Origin: Limnephilus marmoratus
Lineage: Eukaryota; Arthropoda; Insecta; Trichoptera; Limnephilidae
Length of the DNA: 64,000 bases
Direction of reading: 5' to 3'
Assembly (NCBI GenBank): GCA_917880885.1
Contig: OU862912.1
Span: forward strand, 51,447,117-51,511,116
Of the stretch, positions 1 to 9,629 are shown in pieces. Numbering within the stretch: position 1 is the first letter of the stretch; every line of letters starts with the position of its first letter. A model generated the notes under the pieces. That model saw only the letters and a program-made list of their open reading frames with translations, made no database searches and was not told where the DNA came from. A program made the position numbers and the translations under genes.

Positions 1-228
1 ATCTTGGTGACTTAGGTGTGGGCGGAAGCTGCGGAAATCTAAGTATCGTATAAAACGATTTTGAACACGTTCTAGATTTTCCACATATGATTTGTATTGC
101 GGATTCCAAACTTGTGATGCGTATTCCAGTAAGCTACGGACATAGGCAAAATATAGGATTTTCATTGTTCTAAAGTTATTGAATTTTTTACATGTCCTAA
201 GAATGAATCCTAACATTTTCGAAGCTTT
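1..228 (-). pseudogene. LINE reverse transcriptase fragment, C-terminal side
   Basis: The minus strand reads without a stop as the C-terminal part of a jockey/CR1-type LINE ORF2. Visible motifs are SLLEYASQVWNPQY and ERVQNRFIRYL, the usual segment after the thumb of these reverse transcriptases. It runs off the left edge of the window. Its N-terminal neighbour is found at 741-1008 in the same orientation, so the two are halves of one ORF split by a younger LINE (229-740). No endonuclease or catalytic FADD box is present, so this is a dead fragment. Family assignment is by motif only. Confidence 0.75.
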
Positions 229-740
229 AATAATAATAATAATAAATATCTTTATTAAACAAAAATTAAAGATTTATAACTACAAGAAAAAAAAGTACAT
301 CTTACAATATTTTAAAAGTAACATTAGTACAAAAGTTAATAACAAAAAAAACAATATACATATAAATAGTAGGTACTTAGAGAGTAGAGATTTGTAATTA
401 TACATTTAAGTTTCTCGTAACCTGCCTCACTAGGCTAGCCTGTGTTGAGGCAGTTATTTTACATCAATTTATAATGCTGTGAACATACCTACACTTATAT
501 TAGAATGTAATCAATCACACAGTAGATTGCTAATTTCGAATTTGGGTGAGTGCACCCGTAAATGCTCTATCATTATTTTTTATCCAAATTTTTATGTTTT
601 TTTTGAAAACTTTTTGTGAATCACATTTTTTTACACTAATTGGAAGAATGTTGTAAAGTCTTGTTGCAAGGTATCTGAAGCTTCGTTGACCAAAAGTAGT
701 ATGAGTTATGGGTTATGAGTTATGATGTGACTTTTGATGT
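229..740 (-). mobile_element. 5'-truncated LINE 3' end inserted in older LINE
   Basis: Read on the minus strand, about 560-710 encodes the extreme C-terminus of a jockey-like ORF2 (FGQRSFRYLATRLYNILP motif). A 3' UTR of about 330 bp follows, ending in a TAA-rich tail at 229-247. The insertion splits the older LINE: AAAG is found on both sides as a probable short target duplication. The 5' junction carries a partial duplication of the host motif GTCACATCA and a short ATAACTC-type filler, consistent with 5' truncation during target-primed reverse transcription. The UTR contains a conserved hairpin (422-453). Confidence 0.7.
422..453 (-). other. Conserved LINE 3'-UTR hairpin, copy 1
   Basis: CTGCCTCA (422-429) pairs perfectly with TGAGGCAG (446-453), and the loop contains the self-complementary AGGCTAGCCT. 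Related hairpins occur at 1055-1093 and 63489-63520. In LINEs such stems can be the structure recognised by the element's own reverse transcriptase; that role is inferred here. Confidence 0.6.
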
Positions 741-1008
741 GACTGAGTCTATATGAATATCAAAAATAAGCTTAGAGTCCAATGTCACTCCCAAATCTTT
801 GACTTCTGTTTTGTTGATTAATATTGAGCCGTTCAGATTATATTCATAGGTAACGATATTTTTATTTCGTGTGAAGTTCACGACGAAGCACTTCTTAACA
901 TTGATTTTAAGGGTATGCTGTGAACAGTAAACATTAAGACGGTTTAGGTCCTCCTGCATTTTTTGACAGTCAGCAGTACATCTGATAGGATAAAAAACCT
1001 TTATATCT
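741..1008 (-). pseudogene. LINE reverse transcriptase fragment, palm region
   Basis: The minus strand is open from about 1008 to 741. It shows the jockey-type block D-x3-L-x-RL-x-YCSQHTLKINVKKC followed by NKTEVKDLGVTLDSKL, the region just downstream of the catalytic aspartates in these reverse transcriptases. It continues in sense into the fragment at 1-228 after removal of the inserted LINE. The catalytic FADD box would lie upstream of 1008 but is missing, because the sequence there changes to an opposite-strand LINE tail. It is a non-functional relic. Confidence 0.75.
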
Positions 1009-1019
1009 TACCTTAAATA

Positions 1020-1145
1020 TTCTTGTAACCTCGATATTCATTTATATATCTCTATGCCTGTCTCGACACAGGTATATCCTAGTGAGGCAGGCATAAAAAG
1101 AACCAATATAAATATACTTTATACAGATAAATAAATAAAAAAATA
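1020..1145 (+). mobile_element. LINE 3' terminus with hairpin and A-rich tail
   Basis: This is a short plus-strand fragment. A hairpin of TGCCTGTCTC (1055-1064) with GAGGCAGGCA (1084-1093), nine of ten pairs, sits in the same context as copy 1 (CCTAGTGAGG box). It is followed by an A-rich (AAATA)n-like tail at 1128-1145. It is the 3' end of a LINE related to the one at 229-740 but in the opposite orientation. No coding part is retained. Confidence 0.6.
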
Positions 1146-1225
1146 AAATAATTAAAAATTGAATACACGAGAGCAACTAAAGTTCTTACAAAACTTGTAA
1201 TACATTGATTTTGATTTCACATTTT

Positions 1226-1606
1226 AGAAGACGGGTATCGCCACTCTGGAAATATTTATTGGATAACCAACACCTCTGCCATAGGTTACCCCAAGTGATT
1301 AGCTACTTTTATGACCTAGCAATAGTGTTATGGGGTGAGGGTTAATGAGGTGAGGTTTGTCCTGGTCTTGGCGGCGGATGCGTGGTGTTCCAGATCGAGA
1401 GAGACTGGTTAAGGGAGACATTTTGACCTTTCCAGCCGGACTCTCTCGACCCATCGCTTTGTACCGCAGTGGGAAGAATGGATTCGTACGCCTCATTATC
1501 TCATATCATTTAGGAATTTAGGATAAAAGCCATCCCAAAGGATCACATAGGCCTTGAGGGAGATTATTGTCCTCGGGTTCTCTTATGTGGAACTAATGTA
1601 AAAAAC
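1226..1606 (+). mobile_element. Family A repeat (SINE-like), copy 1
   Basis: It starts near GGGTATCGCC, has the family landmarks GGATAACCAACACCTCTGCC, GGTTTGTCCTGGTCTTGGCGG and GATCGAGAGAGACTGGTT, and ends with the shared tail CACATAGGCC...TATGTGGAACTAATGTAAAAAA. The 3' ~130 bp matches the end of the LINE at 55276-56035. It is diverged and non-coding. Confidence 0.7.
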
Positions 1607-1814
1607 AAAGAAGAAATCTAATAATTTTTTTATCCTGATTTTCTTAATCTAAAATGTTGACTAACTAAAAAAGATCGTTTTTGATATTTTAAGGAAATAA
1701 AATTATAAAAAATGATGCCACAAAGTAATTTTGCGAAGTTTGAAGAAGTAAATAAAATTATGATTAATTCGTGCCAAAAACTGAATTTGAAGTCATTGTC
1801 ACATACACACTCAC

Positions 1815-1990
1815 CCCACGCGATATCGCCCCCCACATCCACAATCCTGGCAAACTTGGAAGTCTTCAGTCACATAGATAGAAACTTTCGACTTATCTCG
1901 GAGAAGCCAGAAAGGTTCTATTGACATGAATCCTACAGTAACTGCTGGGCTGTGTGTGACAGTATTTACAATGAAATGTTTTCCCGGATC
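1815..1990 (-). CDS. Possible internal exon of an unidentified host gene
   Basis: On the minus strand a stretch free of stops encodes a non-repetitive, hydrophobic-patterned peptide (begins DPGKHFIVNTVTHSPAV, ends near CQDCGCGGRYRVG). It is bounded by a plausible acceptor (…CACGTGCAG before 1990) and a consensus donor GTGAGT starting at 1814. The 176-bp length is normal for an insect exon. I do not recognise the family. The reading frame stays open upstream to about 2059, so the exact start is uncertain, and no partner exons were located. It differs from its surroundings in not matching any repeat in the window. It could also be chance or an unrecognised transposon ORF. Confidence 0.3.
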
Positions 1991-2059
1991 CTGCACGTGG
2001 AAGTAAACATTGATAGACTGTGATATCCACAGTGATAACGACACGAAACGAGATTGCAA

Positions 2060-2544
2060 CTACGAGTACTTATATTTCAAAATTCAAATTCAAAATGTCA
2101 CAAAACGAAGAAATGCTAATTGTTAGTTGTTCGGAAGTTATTTAGCTTTTACTGCGAATTAATGTGCCATTTTCAAAATAGACACCGTTTGTTTGAATAA
2201 TTTAGACAAGGGGTAAAGTAGGATTTATTACCAGACTAACTAGAAATTTCAACAATATTAAGTGTATAAATGTGTTATATTTTGCGTTCGTTAGAAGTAA
2301 ATTTGAGTACAATTCTCCCGTCGGATATTCATTAATAAATACGTCATCTATGGTCAGTTATTAATATAAGAGAACTTCCGAAAGATGGTTGATAAATTTT
2401 AGCGATTTATCAAAAGACAAATCAAAAAAGTACTCGATTATTTTAAGGCCAAAATTTTGCATTTGATCTAATTTTCCAACCAAAAACACACATATATTAA
2501 ATTACTTAGAGGGAATCACCTCTATCGGAAGAAACTTATATTTG
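2060..2544. other. AT-rich stretch without a gene
   Basis: I see no ORF, RNA gene or repeat landmark here, only AT-rich sequence between the candidate exon and a family B repeat. Confidence 0.5.
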
Positions 2545-3590
2545 CGTACTAGCTGGTTCCCGGCATGCATTGCTATGCCATTCAATAAAGACATTTCTTC
2601 TCCCTTCTTGTCATTTTTTTGGAATACAGCTCCATTATTTGGGCACTCTCTGAACAAAACCATATCCTAGAAATAGAAAAAGTACAAAAAGGTTTATGCG
2701 ATACCTGTATATGAGGGAATATACATACTACCCATTCCTGTATCCATCGTTGTTCTTAACAGGAATGCTCGATCTTAATACCTTAGAAGCCCGCCGAAAT
2801 ATATTTTTGGGGAAACATTTTTTTAAGCTGATATCCGGTACTGTACTGAATCCACATATGTTGAAGGAGATTAACCTCTGTATCCCTAACGCGTATACTC
2901 GTGGGAGATCCCACACACTTTTTTATGCTCCGAAAGCGAGAACTTCTTCCTTTCAGAATGCCCCATTAAATAGAGCAATTCAACTGCTTAACGATTCTGC
3001 ATTGAGCATTGACATCTTCAATGTTACCTATAGAGAGTTCAGTAACTATCTTTTAACATACGTTTCAACATCGTGAAACTGCCCCCTTGGCCTTTTTTCT
3101 CTTTACAGAGAACCTGAAAAAATAAATAAATAAATTTATCATTCGTCCCGTTCCCCTTCCGCCTCCCCTTCTTCTCCCGCGTCCCCTTCCCCTCTCGCGT
3201 TCCTACTCCTCCACCTTCCCTCTCCCAACTCCACTCCCCCCCTTCCCCCGTCCCGCAAACCTCCCTCCTGAGTTCCCCTCCCCCTTTCCAGGTTCCCTTC
3301 CCTCCTCCCGGGTTTCCCTACCCCCTTCCCCCCCCCCTCCCCCCCTCCCCCCTTCCTCCCCCCCTCCCCCCTCCCTACCGTATTCCATACATTCGGTTTT
3401 CAAACAGCTCGCGTGCCACCTATTGCAATTTTTTTTTTTAAATTTCATAATCATTTTATAAGCTCACCAGTAGTTTTATACAAACCGTTTCCTGACAATA
3501 ACGAACACAAAATAAAAAGAATTATCCAATTTGGTGCAGTCATTCGGAAATTATGCGCGTACATACATTTCGGCGATTCATTTTTATTTA
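2545..3590 (+). mobile_element. Family B repeat, copy 1 (split by a LINE)
   Basis: The head ACTAGCTGGTTCCCGGCATG is at 2549. The pyrimidine tract resumes at 3139-3385, followed by the family tail: GCTCGCGTGCCACC, CTCACCAGTAGTTTTATACAAAC, GACAATAACGAACACA, CCAATTTGGTGCAGTC and CATTTCGGCGATTCATTTTTATTTAT. A LINE lies between 2616 and 3138. Class is unknown; the GATA tail of copy 6 suggests a non-LTR or SINE mechanism. Confidence 0.65.
2616..3138 (+). mobile_element. 5'-truncated LINE with ORF2 C-terminus, nested in family B
   Basis: Positions 2696-3076 encode the C-terminal ~125 residues of a jockey/CR1-like ORF2 (LYMREYTYYPFLYPS, TRGRSHTLFYAPKARTSSFQNAPLNRAIQLLND) ending at a stop. Upstream of 2696 the frame is disrupted by a stop and shifts. 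An (AAATA)n-type tail lies at 3118-3136. TCATT occurs at both borders (2611-2615 and 3139-3143) as a probable target duplication. The family B sequence resumes immediately after, so this LINE is the younger insertion. The arrangement matches other ORF2 tails in the window but this is a different lineage from 55276-56035. Confidence 0.7.
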
Positions 3591-4249
3591 TACAAGAACA
3601 GAATACCTGACGATCTCCTCACTTAGAGCCACTTACTAGATTTAACAGTAATTATTTAATCATTTACTTACTTATACATTTGGCTTTATAATATGTGTAT
3701 ATATGAGATGAATGGTTTGCTCACCTATAATTGAAATCATCGCTATAACCATATTGAAAATGTAAATAAATGTAATAATTATAATGCGATGAATTTTGTT
3801 GCGAGCCAGTAAACAAAATAAAAAATCAGTGAAATTCCGATTATTTTTGAATAAAATCTCTTCAATGGATTTTAATGTTATTCGAAATTAATGTATGATT
3901 GCGATATAACGATGAGCGTGTTCGCACGTGATGTCAAATATTCGCCATGAATGCATTTTAGTACCCGGTACATTATATAGACAGAGTTATTACCATATTA
4001 TATTTCCATTGTGTATTGTTACCACCATGTTATTAAACTGAACTATAAATCACTTGAACTAATTAATGCTGAAATGAAAGCCGGTTTAATCATTTCTGTT
4101 TAAACTTCGCGGTTTCGGAAATTCTCATAAATTTAATGTTATATTTTAAAGTTAAAAATAAAGTTGTTTGGTGGAAAAATGTAATAAACAGTAATAATTG
4201 TTGAATGAAACACCAATATATATTGAATTATTTGGCGTGTATTAGATAA
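3591..4249. other. AT-rich intergenic stretch
   Basis: I see no ORF or repeat landmark. The sequence is AT-rich and unstructured. Confidence 0.5.
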
Positions 4250-4321
4250 GCCGCCATAGCTCAGTGGTCAGAGCACCTGACCGGCAATCAGAAGGACACG
4301 GGTTCAAGTCCCGTTGGCGGC
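4250..4321 (+). tRNA. tRNA-Ala(GGC)-like sequence, probably a pseudogene
   Basis: The 72-nt cloverleaf has a perfect 7-bp acceptor stem (GCCGCCA/TGGCGGC), a D-arm GCTC/GAGC, a T-arm ACGGG-TTCAAGT-CCCGT, and internal promoter boxes TAGCTCAGTGG and GGTTCAAGTCC. The 7-nt anticodon loop CCGGCAA would give GGC (Ala). However, position 33 is C instead of the near-universal U, the first anticodon-stem pair is C-A, and the G3:U70 identity pair of alanine tRNAs is absent. A tRNA-derived SINE head or decayed tRNA is therefore more likely than a working gene. Confidence 0.55.
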
Positions 4322-4432
4322 AAGTATCTTTCTCGGAAGATTTTTTCAATGTAGATGAGTGTTTCAGGCTGATAATTATTGCTAATAATAATTGTTACCC
4401 TTTGTGCTATGCATAAAAATGTTGTCTAAAAC

Positions 4433-5152
4433 GTTAGTTTATCAATTTAAAAATAATAACTAAATGGAGGTCTTACATCAGGGCGACACTTAAGAGTTTT
4501 TTCCACTCTGGAATGTACCGCAAATATACTATACTAGCGAGTTCCTGGCATGCGTTGCTATGCCACTTAATAAAGAAATTGTTTCTCCCTGCGTATCCTT
4601 TCCCATTCTTCCCGTTCCCCTTCCGACTCTCCTTCTTCTTCCGCGTTCCCTTCCCCTCTCGCGTTCCCACTCTGCCTTCCCTGCCTTCCCTCTTCCCCCG
4701 TCCCGCGAACCCCCCTCCAGAACCCCCCATCCTAGTTCCCCTCCCCCCTCCCGAGTTTTCCTCCCCCCTCCCGGGTTCCCCTCCCCCCTCCCGCATTCCA
4801 TACATTCAGTCCCGGTACATTCAGTTTTCGAACCTTTCCTCGATTAAATCGGATGAACGGTTAGCAATGCATAATTTTGTGATGCCAGAACTCACTATTG
4901 CATATAGAAACCATCGCGGGCACGCGGACATCAAATCCTCAAAATTTCATCGCAATCGGATAAATGTTTTAGCACGCATATTCAGAAACATAGACAGAAA
5001 AAAACATATTTTCATTTTTATATACTTGTAGATATTATTTTTTATTAATTAATTATGAAATTACACAAATTAATCAAATAAAATTTATTTGTGCACGTCA
5101 GGATTCGACCCGCAACTTTCGAATTGCGAGTCAAGAGGCTTACCCCAAATTA
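4433..5152 (-). mobile_element. tRNA-derived SINE C, copy 1 (split by family B)
   Basis: The 5' part is at 5152-5032 on the minus strand. It has a B-box-like GGGTCGAATCC and the body CACAAATAAATTTTATTTGA. The 3' part is at 4529-4433 (TATATTTGCGG, CATTCCAGAGTGGAA, CGCCCTGATGTAAGACC). Both halves align in order with the uninterrupted copy at 56538-56960, which shows that family B copy 2 (4530-5031) inserted into this SINE. Confidence 0.7.
4530..5031 (+). mobile_element. Family B repeat, copy 2 (inserted in SINE C)
   Basis: The head TAGCGAGTTCCTGGCATG is at 4535, followed by TTGCTATGCC and the pyrimidine tract 4590-4795. The tail differs from copies 1, 4 and 6: it has CCTCGATTAAATCGGATGAACGG and ATCGCAATCGGATAAA. 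Open frames across the tract are compositional. Confidence 0.65.
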
Positions 5153-5916
5153 ACTTATTTTGCCTAGAATAACTCATTATGTACATCGATGCTCCTGACT
5201 GCGGTTTCACTATTGTAGTCACAATTGTTTTCATAAGCTTTATTTTGCCCTTTTGACTGAGAAATTATCATTGCATATAATGCCGAGCCGAGCCGTTCCT
5301 GTAATTGCCAGTTTGTTCTATTATTAATGTTATTATTATAAAAATGCCCTGTGAAAAGATATATAACTCGATAATAATGTGAAATATTTTCACCGTGTAT
5401 AACGTCTAAAACCAGTTTATGTTTTATAAGTTCATTCGGTAATCATAAACACTTTAATTGGATCTGGTACGACATGCTCAGTGATTATCGCTTAGTTTAT
5501 CCATTGTATGGTTTAGAACGGGGTAATAAAAACATTAAAATTTTAATTAACGGGATTTTTTCCAGTATAACAAATTTTAGCAATGAAAGTATCATTAAAA
5601 CTCTCTTCAGAATGGTCTCTCTCTCCATTAATATGACAATAATCGGAGTATGGTCCCGTCTGTGGGAAATTTATGAACTATTTTGCGGGCATCGGCGTAA
5701 AGGGACAATATTAATACGGTGTGTTTATTGAAATAAAAAAAAATGTATTTCCTTATTTATATGTATTTACTTATATATATGATACGCGGGCTGAGCATTC
5801 TGAAAGGGAGTTGTCCGATTTGTGGAGTGAGTTAACGGTGGTTTCTCCTGATTTCAGACCGGCGGAGGGAGGGGAGAGGACACCGGAGGAAGTCACAGAC
5901 GCAGCAATAGTCTAGT
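5153..5916. other. No recognised gene; weak ORFs only
   Basis: Two short plus-strand ORFs (5474-5731 and 5721-5915) have no recognisable domain. The second ends in a charged, GC-richer segment just before the transposon at 5917. Neither is supported as a gene. Confidence 0.4.
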
Positions 5917-6055
5917 GTGGATCGATTTTTTGTTTTTTTTGTTTTTCTTAGCAGCGGGGTGTGGAATGGATGCTCTATGGGGATACTTTTAAAAGTCATT
6001 ATGACAGCATTAAGATATTTCAAGTGCAAGTACTGCCCCAAGTCAATTCAAATTT
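5917..6055 (+). repeat. Left terminal inverted repeat of DNA transposon
   Basis: The conserved blocks GTGGATCG, CGGGGTGTGGAATGGATGCT and AAGTACTGCCCCAA are mirrored at 8105-8247 with moderate divergence. Confidence 0.65.
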
Positions 6056-6330
6056 TACAAAAACAGCGAGAAACTAGAAAAAGAAGGGTTTAATCTTTGC
6101 TCAATAAAAGTAGTTAAAACATAAAAAAATTAAACTTTTCATTTACTTGTAATATTATCTACTAATCAAGAAACAATAAAAGTACCATTGCTACACAAAA
6201 AAATCACAAACAATGTTAAAAAATTAGGTCACAAATCATAAAAGTTATTGTGTTTTATAGTCCTTCTTCGAATTGAACACTGGCGTTATACGACAAGATT
6301 CTAGCTTGTTTTGTATCCACCCTTAACGTC

Positions 6331-7915
6331 TTTCAGGGTCGCAAACAGCAGAGCGTGATGCTGTTACCACTTTGATGCATCTTTCCGTGGCTTGCGTGTG
6401 ACAGGGCATCAATCGAAACTTGCACAAAATGTTGAATTCGATAATGTCGTGGTCTGCAATGGCATCAATTATTGTCTCGCTAGATATTAGCTTTGTAAGA
6501 GGTGGTTCTGATGGTTTTTCCCAGTAGATCAAGTCAATATAGTCTGCTGCGTTAAATTAAAAGTAGGTAGCTTAAATACTCTTATTGGAGAGAACCCTGA
6601 CGTACGTTCTCGGATACTTAGAATCCGTCTCAGAACCAACTCTCTGATTTGTCTTCGTTCGTCGTTTAGCGTACTAATAAGTATATTTTCGCTGTGGCCA
6701 AAATACCCGTTGCGTTGAATTACAGGATCTACCACCTTTTTCAAATACTCTGGAAGGTAACGAGACAATTTTATGGTTTCGTGGAGGTGTTTCGCCCCGT
6801 AAACACACGAAGGTTGTGTTTTTTATTATAAACCACATCGGAGCATACACTCTTAGCATAAATTCAGTCAATATCACCTAATTTTCTGTCGGATTCTTGG
6901 TTGAAATGTAAAGTCGGAGAATAGTATTGGCTGTTGTTAACAAACGCAAATGACAGATTTTACCAGGGTTTCTTTTGGCTAAGTTTTCGTTACATTGTCC
7001 TTCGGCGATTGCTCTGCACATTTCCAGTAAATAAAGCTGGTCTGTGCTAAGGTCGTCACGGGATTTTGTAATGTTCGGTAAGTTGCATTCTATTGCTTGA
7101 AATTCTATCGCAGGACGATGTTCACAGTTCTTGAGTAACTTTCTTAGTTGGCCGCTAAAGCTTCTAGGACCTGTTGTCGTTCCATCAAGGTATTCGAAAA
7201 GGTGTCTCAAACTTAACTCGTTGGCATGTATTTGACAGACCAACCACTGAAGTGGACGATGGAGCTTTCCTTCAAGAAGTCGAATAATGCCAGACTTAGT
7301 TCCAGTATTAACTGCTGTTCCGTCACATCCGATAGCCTCGACGCACGCTAAATCAATGGATTTTGCCACAAAATATGCAAACAATTTGTGAGCTATTGTT
7401 TTAGCATCACCGAACTTAACGCCTATGTGGCCAATGTATTGTGAGCCAGGTTCTTTCAAAAGACTGATATGTTATTCTATCACAACTTTTCTGCATCCAT
7501 CCTACATGATTATGTTTTATCCTTTCAACCTTCAAACGATATACAAATGCACGAATCAAAATGGGACTGATTGATGGCAGTCAGGCAGTGTGGTCCTAGT
7601 TTTGGCACGAGCACGTTGAATCTTATTACGATCGATCACGTTTGTTAGATTATCTGTTGTCACTAATCCAATATCTTGCATTGTAGCGCAGATGATGGCA
7701 GCACCCGCCCGATCAGAAATACTGTATCGATCCAATGTTCTGGATACACCAGATAGTCTACTGTCTGTTGGATTTATTACCTACATAAGAAGAAGAAGTA
7801 GATGAAGCAAAGTATTGTTGGTCAGTTGGAAGATCAACGTTAGTAAAACTTGAAACTGTACTGCGAGATGTGGACGGTTGATCTAAAGATGTTTGTTGCG
7901 TTTCTTGGTATAGTG
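6331..7915 (-). pseudogene. Transposase-like protein, pseudogene
   Basis: The N-terminal side (about 7915-7570) is Ser/Thr-rich (QPSTSRSTVSSFT) and then reads SISDRAGAAIICATMQDIG. The central block (7459-6881) contains ACVEAIGCDGTAVNTG, GKLHRPLQWLVCQIHANELSLRHLF and TTGPRSFSG. The C-terminal blocks contain SRYLPEYLKKVVDPVIQRNGYF, ERRQIRELVLRRI and MPCHTQATERCIKVVT. This resembles a widespread uncharacterised arthropod/cnidarian transposase-like family with an early aspartate (CDG) and a late CHTQ...ER block, but I cannot name the superfamily. Lesions: an in-frame TAG at 6880-6878, frameshifts near 6790 and near 6540, and a break or intron near 7780-7790. It lies inside inverted terminal repeats (5917-8247), so it is the element's own dead transposase. 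Confidence 0.6.
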
Positions 7916-8104
7916 CGCGAAAGTGGACTCAGCAATTTGTCAAATTTTCGCGGGATTAATAAAAAATATATTTTTTTTTAAATGTTATTATTTAAGGCGC
8001 GGCAATTTTTATTCATTATGAAATGTAAAAGTAAAAATTAAAGTATTCATATTGACACAAAACTGTTTTAAAAAGGGACAATTTTTCACTAGATTGTAAA
8101 TAAT

Positions 8105-8247
8105 TCAACTGCTTTGGGGCAGTACTTGTTATCAAAATTTTAAATTGATATTTTGTATGCTTAATTGTATATACCTAGAGCATCTATTCCGCACCCCGCG
8201 AAAACTGATTTATAAAAATAAAAAAATTTCATACAATGGCGATCCAC
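8105..8247 (-). repeat. Right terminal inverted repeat of DNA transposon
   Basis: This is the reverse-complement counterpart of 5917-6055; see that entry for the shared blocks. Confidence 0.65.
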
Positions 8248-9629
8248 CCTAAGCAATACCCGATACAATGCCGGAGCCGGCAGTACCCAGTACATCGTAC
8301 AGTCCCTGGTCGGGAAGACTCCGACCAAGATAATTCTCCACAAGGAAGGAACAAATCTTTCAAGGATATAATTATGTGTATAATACTTAATATAACTTTG
8401 TAAATTGTAGTCCTGAAATATTTAAGATGTATATGAAATACTTAGATTTGTAGCGACTGATTACAGGGTGTAGTGTATGTAATTGTAGGTGTGTTCGGAT
8501 ATCATCGCCGCTCGGAAACGTTTGGGTTTCCGAAGATTGACGAGCGGGCTCTCGGTACGAGAGAACAGCCGACGGGCCCCGCCACTCTCAGATCCATTCT
8601 AGAAGCCTTAGTAAATAGTCGCTACTATTGACATAAATACAATACTACTTGAATCCCTTATAATTACCAATAAATTGAAGACATCGAACTTACGTTGTAA
8701 TCCTTATTATTGTGGACTAGTGAGCCACTAAATTAAAGAACATTACCACTAGCTAAAAAAACAGAATTGCTTGTCTATAAAAACAGAATTGTTATTTCTT
8801 TACTGTGATTTCCAACAAGGGGAATATCGCTCATCAGTGAGCGATTTAATTTATTTGTGGGGGCAATCAACAGTTAAAAGCACTTGAGGAGTCAATTTGT
8901 TGAAAATTTTTCCAATAAACTTTTATGTGTCACTTTTCAATACAATAAATACTAGTACTACTGTAAAATCAAAACTAACATTATTTACTCACTTGAAACT
9001 TTTTTAAAAATAAATTATTATATATTATAAAAATCTGCTACCATGGATTTTTCGCTGCCAGGCCCTGCAGGCGGTTAATAAATGGGCTTCACCCAATTTA
9101 GTAAAATTACACGAGAGTTGAGTTTTTCCCCTTTGTTTGCAATTAGCAATTAGCAAGAATTAGAACGTGTGCAAAACTTAATTTTAATATAGGCCTCATT
9201 TTTTATTCAAATAAAAAACATATTATGCCTACGCCTATGTTATATATACTCATATGTATGTCGTATAACTTCGTTTGTCTGAAATTAACTGGACAAATGA
9301 AAACTAATTTCTAACTAAAAGTAACTCCCTAAGAAATTAACTGCCAATCAGAGAAATTAAAGAACGCCGCCCAAATTGTGTATATTGGCCTAAAATTGGA
9401 CGTTCTCACCCCAAACCTCCCCTAAAGCAATTTTCAACCAAATCGGTTTGAGAGCTCTAAAATTTGAAGATTACCATCTAATCATTTATTCGTTTTGGGC
9501 ACATTTTATTGTTCATATGCGTAGCTCAAATTTTGGAATTTTGTGAACGCGAAAAAAAACCGATTCCAAAACTGGCATTCCTTTGAAAAATAATATTGGG
9601 CTTTCCAGTGTTTGATTTTAGAAAACGTT
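8248..9629. other. Non-coding stretch with a GC-rich hairpin patch
   Basis: I see no gene. Positions 8508-8585 form a GC-rich island in AT-rich sequence. It has CGGAAAC...GTTTCCG nested inside CGCTC...GAGCG, then CTCTCGGTACGAGAG. An AATAAA lies near 8670. An old solo LTR is possible, but no ends or target duplication could be fixed. Confidence 0.35.

Larger units (their letters stand above)
5917..8247 (-). mobile_element. Decayed DNA transposon with ~140-bp inverted ends
   Basis: The left end (5917-6055) and the reverse complement of the right end (8247-8105) share GTGGATCG, GCGGGGTG-GGAAT-GATGCTCTA and AAGTACTGCCCCAA in the same order. They bracket a minus-strand transposase-like pseudogene (6331-7915). 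Total length is about 2.3 kb. No target duplication could be fixed with confidence. The superfamily is not assigned. Confidence 0.65.

Noticed and set aside
1712..1924. 70-codon plus-strand ORF
   Set aside because: Antisense shadow of the better candidate exon on the minus strand.
4473..5031. Overlapping ORFs of 90-172 codons on both strands
   Set aside because: They cross the pyrimidine tract of family B and read Pro/Ser/Phe-rich or Gly/Arg/Glu-rich low complexity; same effect at 3203-3454, 50894-51440, 54164-54622 and 62501-62945.
5474..5731. 85-codon ORF as a small gene
   Set aside because: No domain, no supporting signals, typical of AT-rich random sequence.
8460..8760. Solo LTR
   Set aside because: Hairpins and AATAAA are suggestive, but TG/CA ends and a target duplication could not be established.
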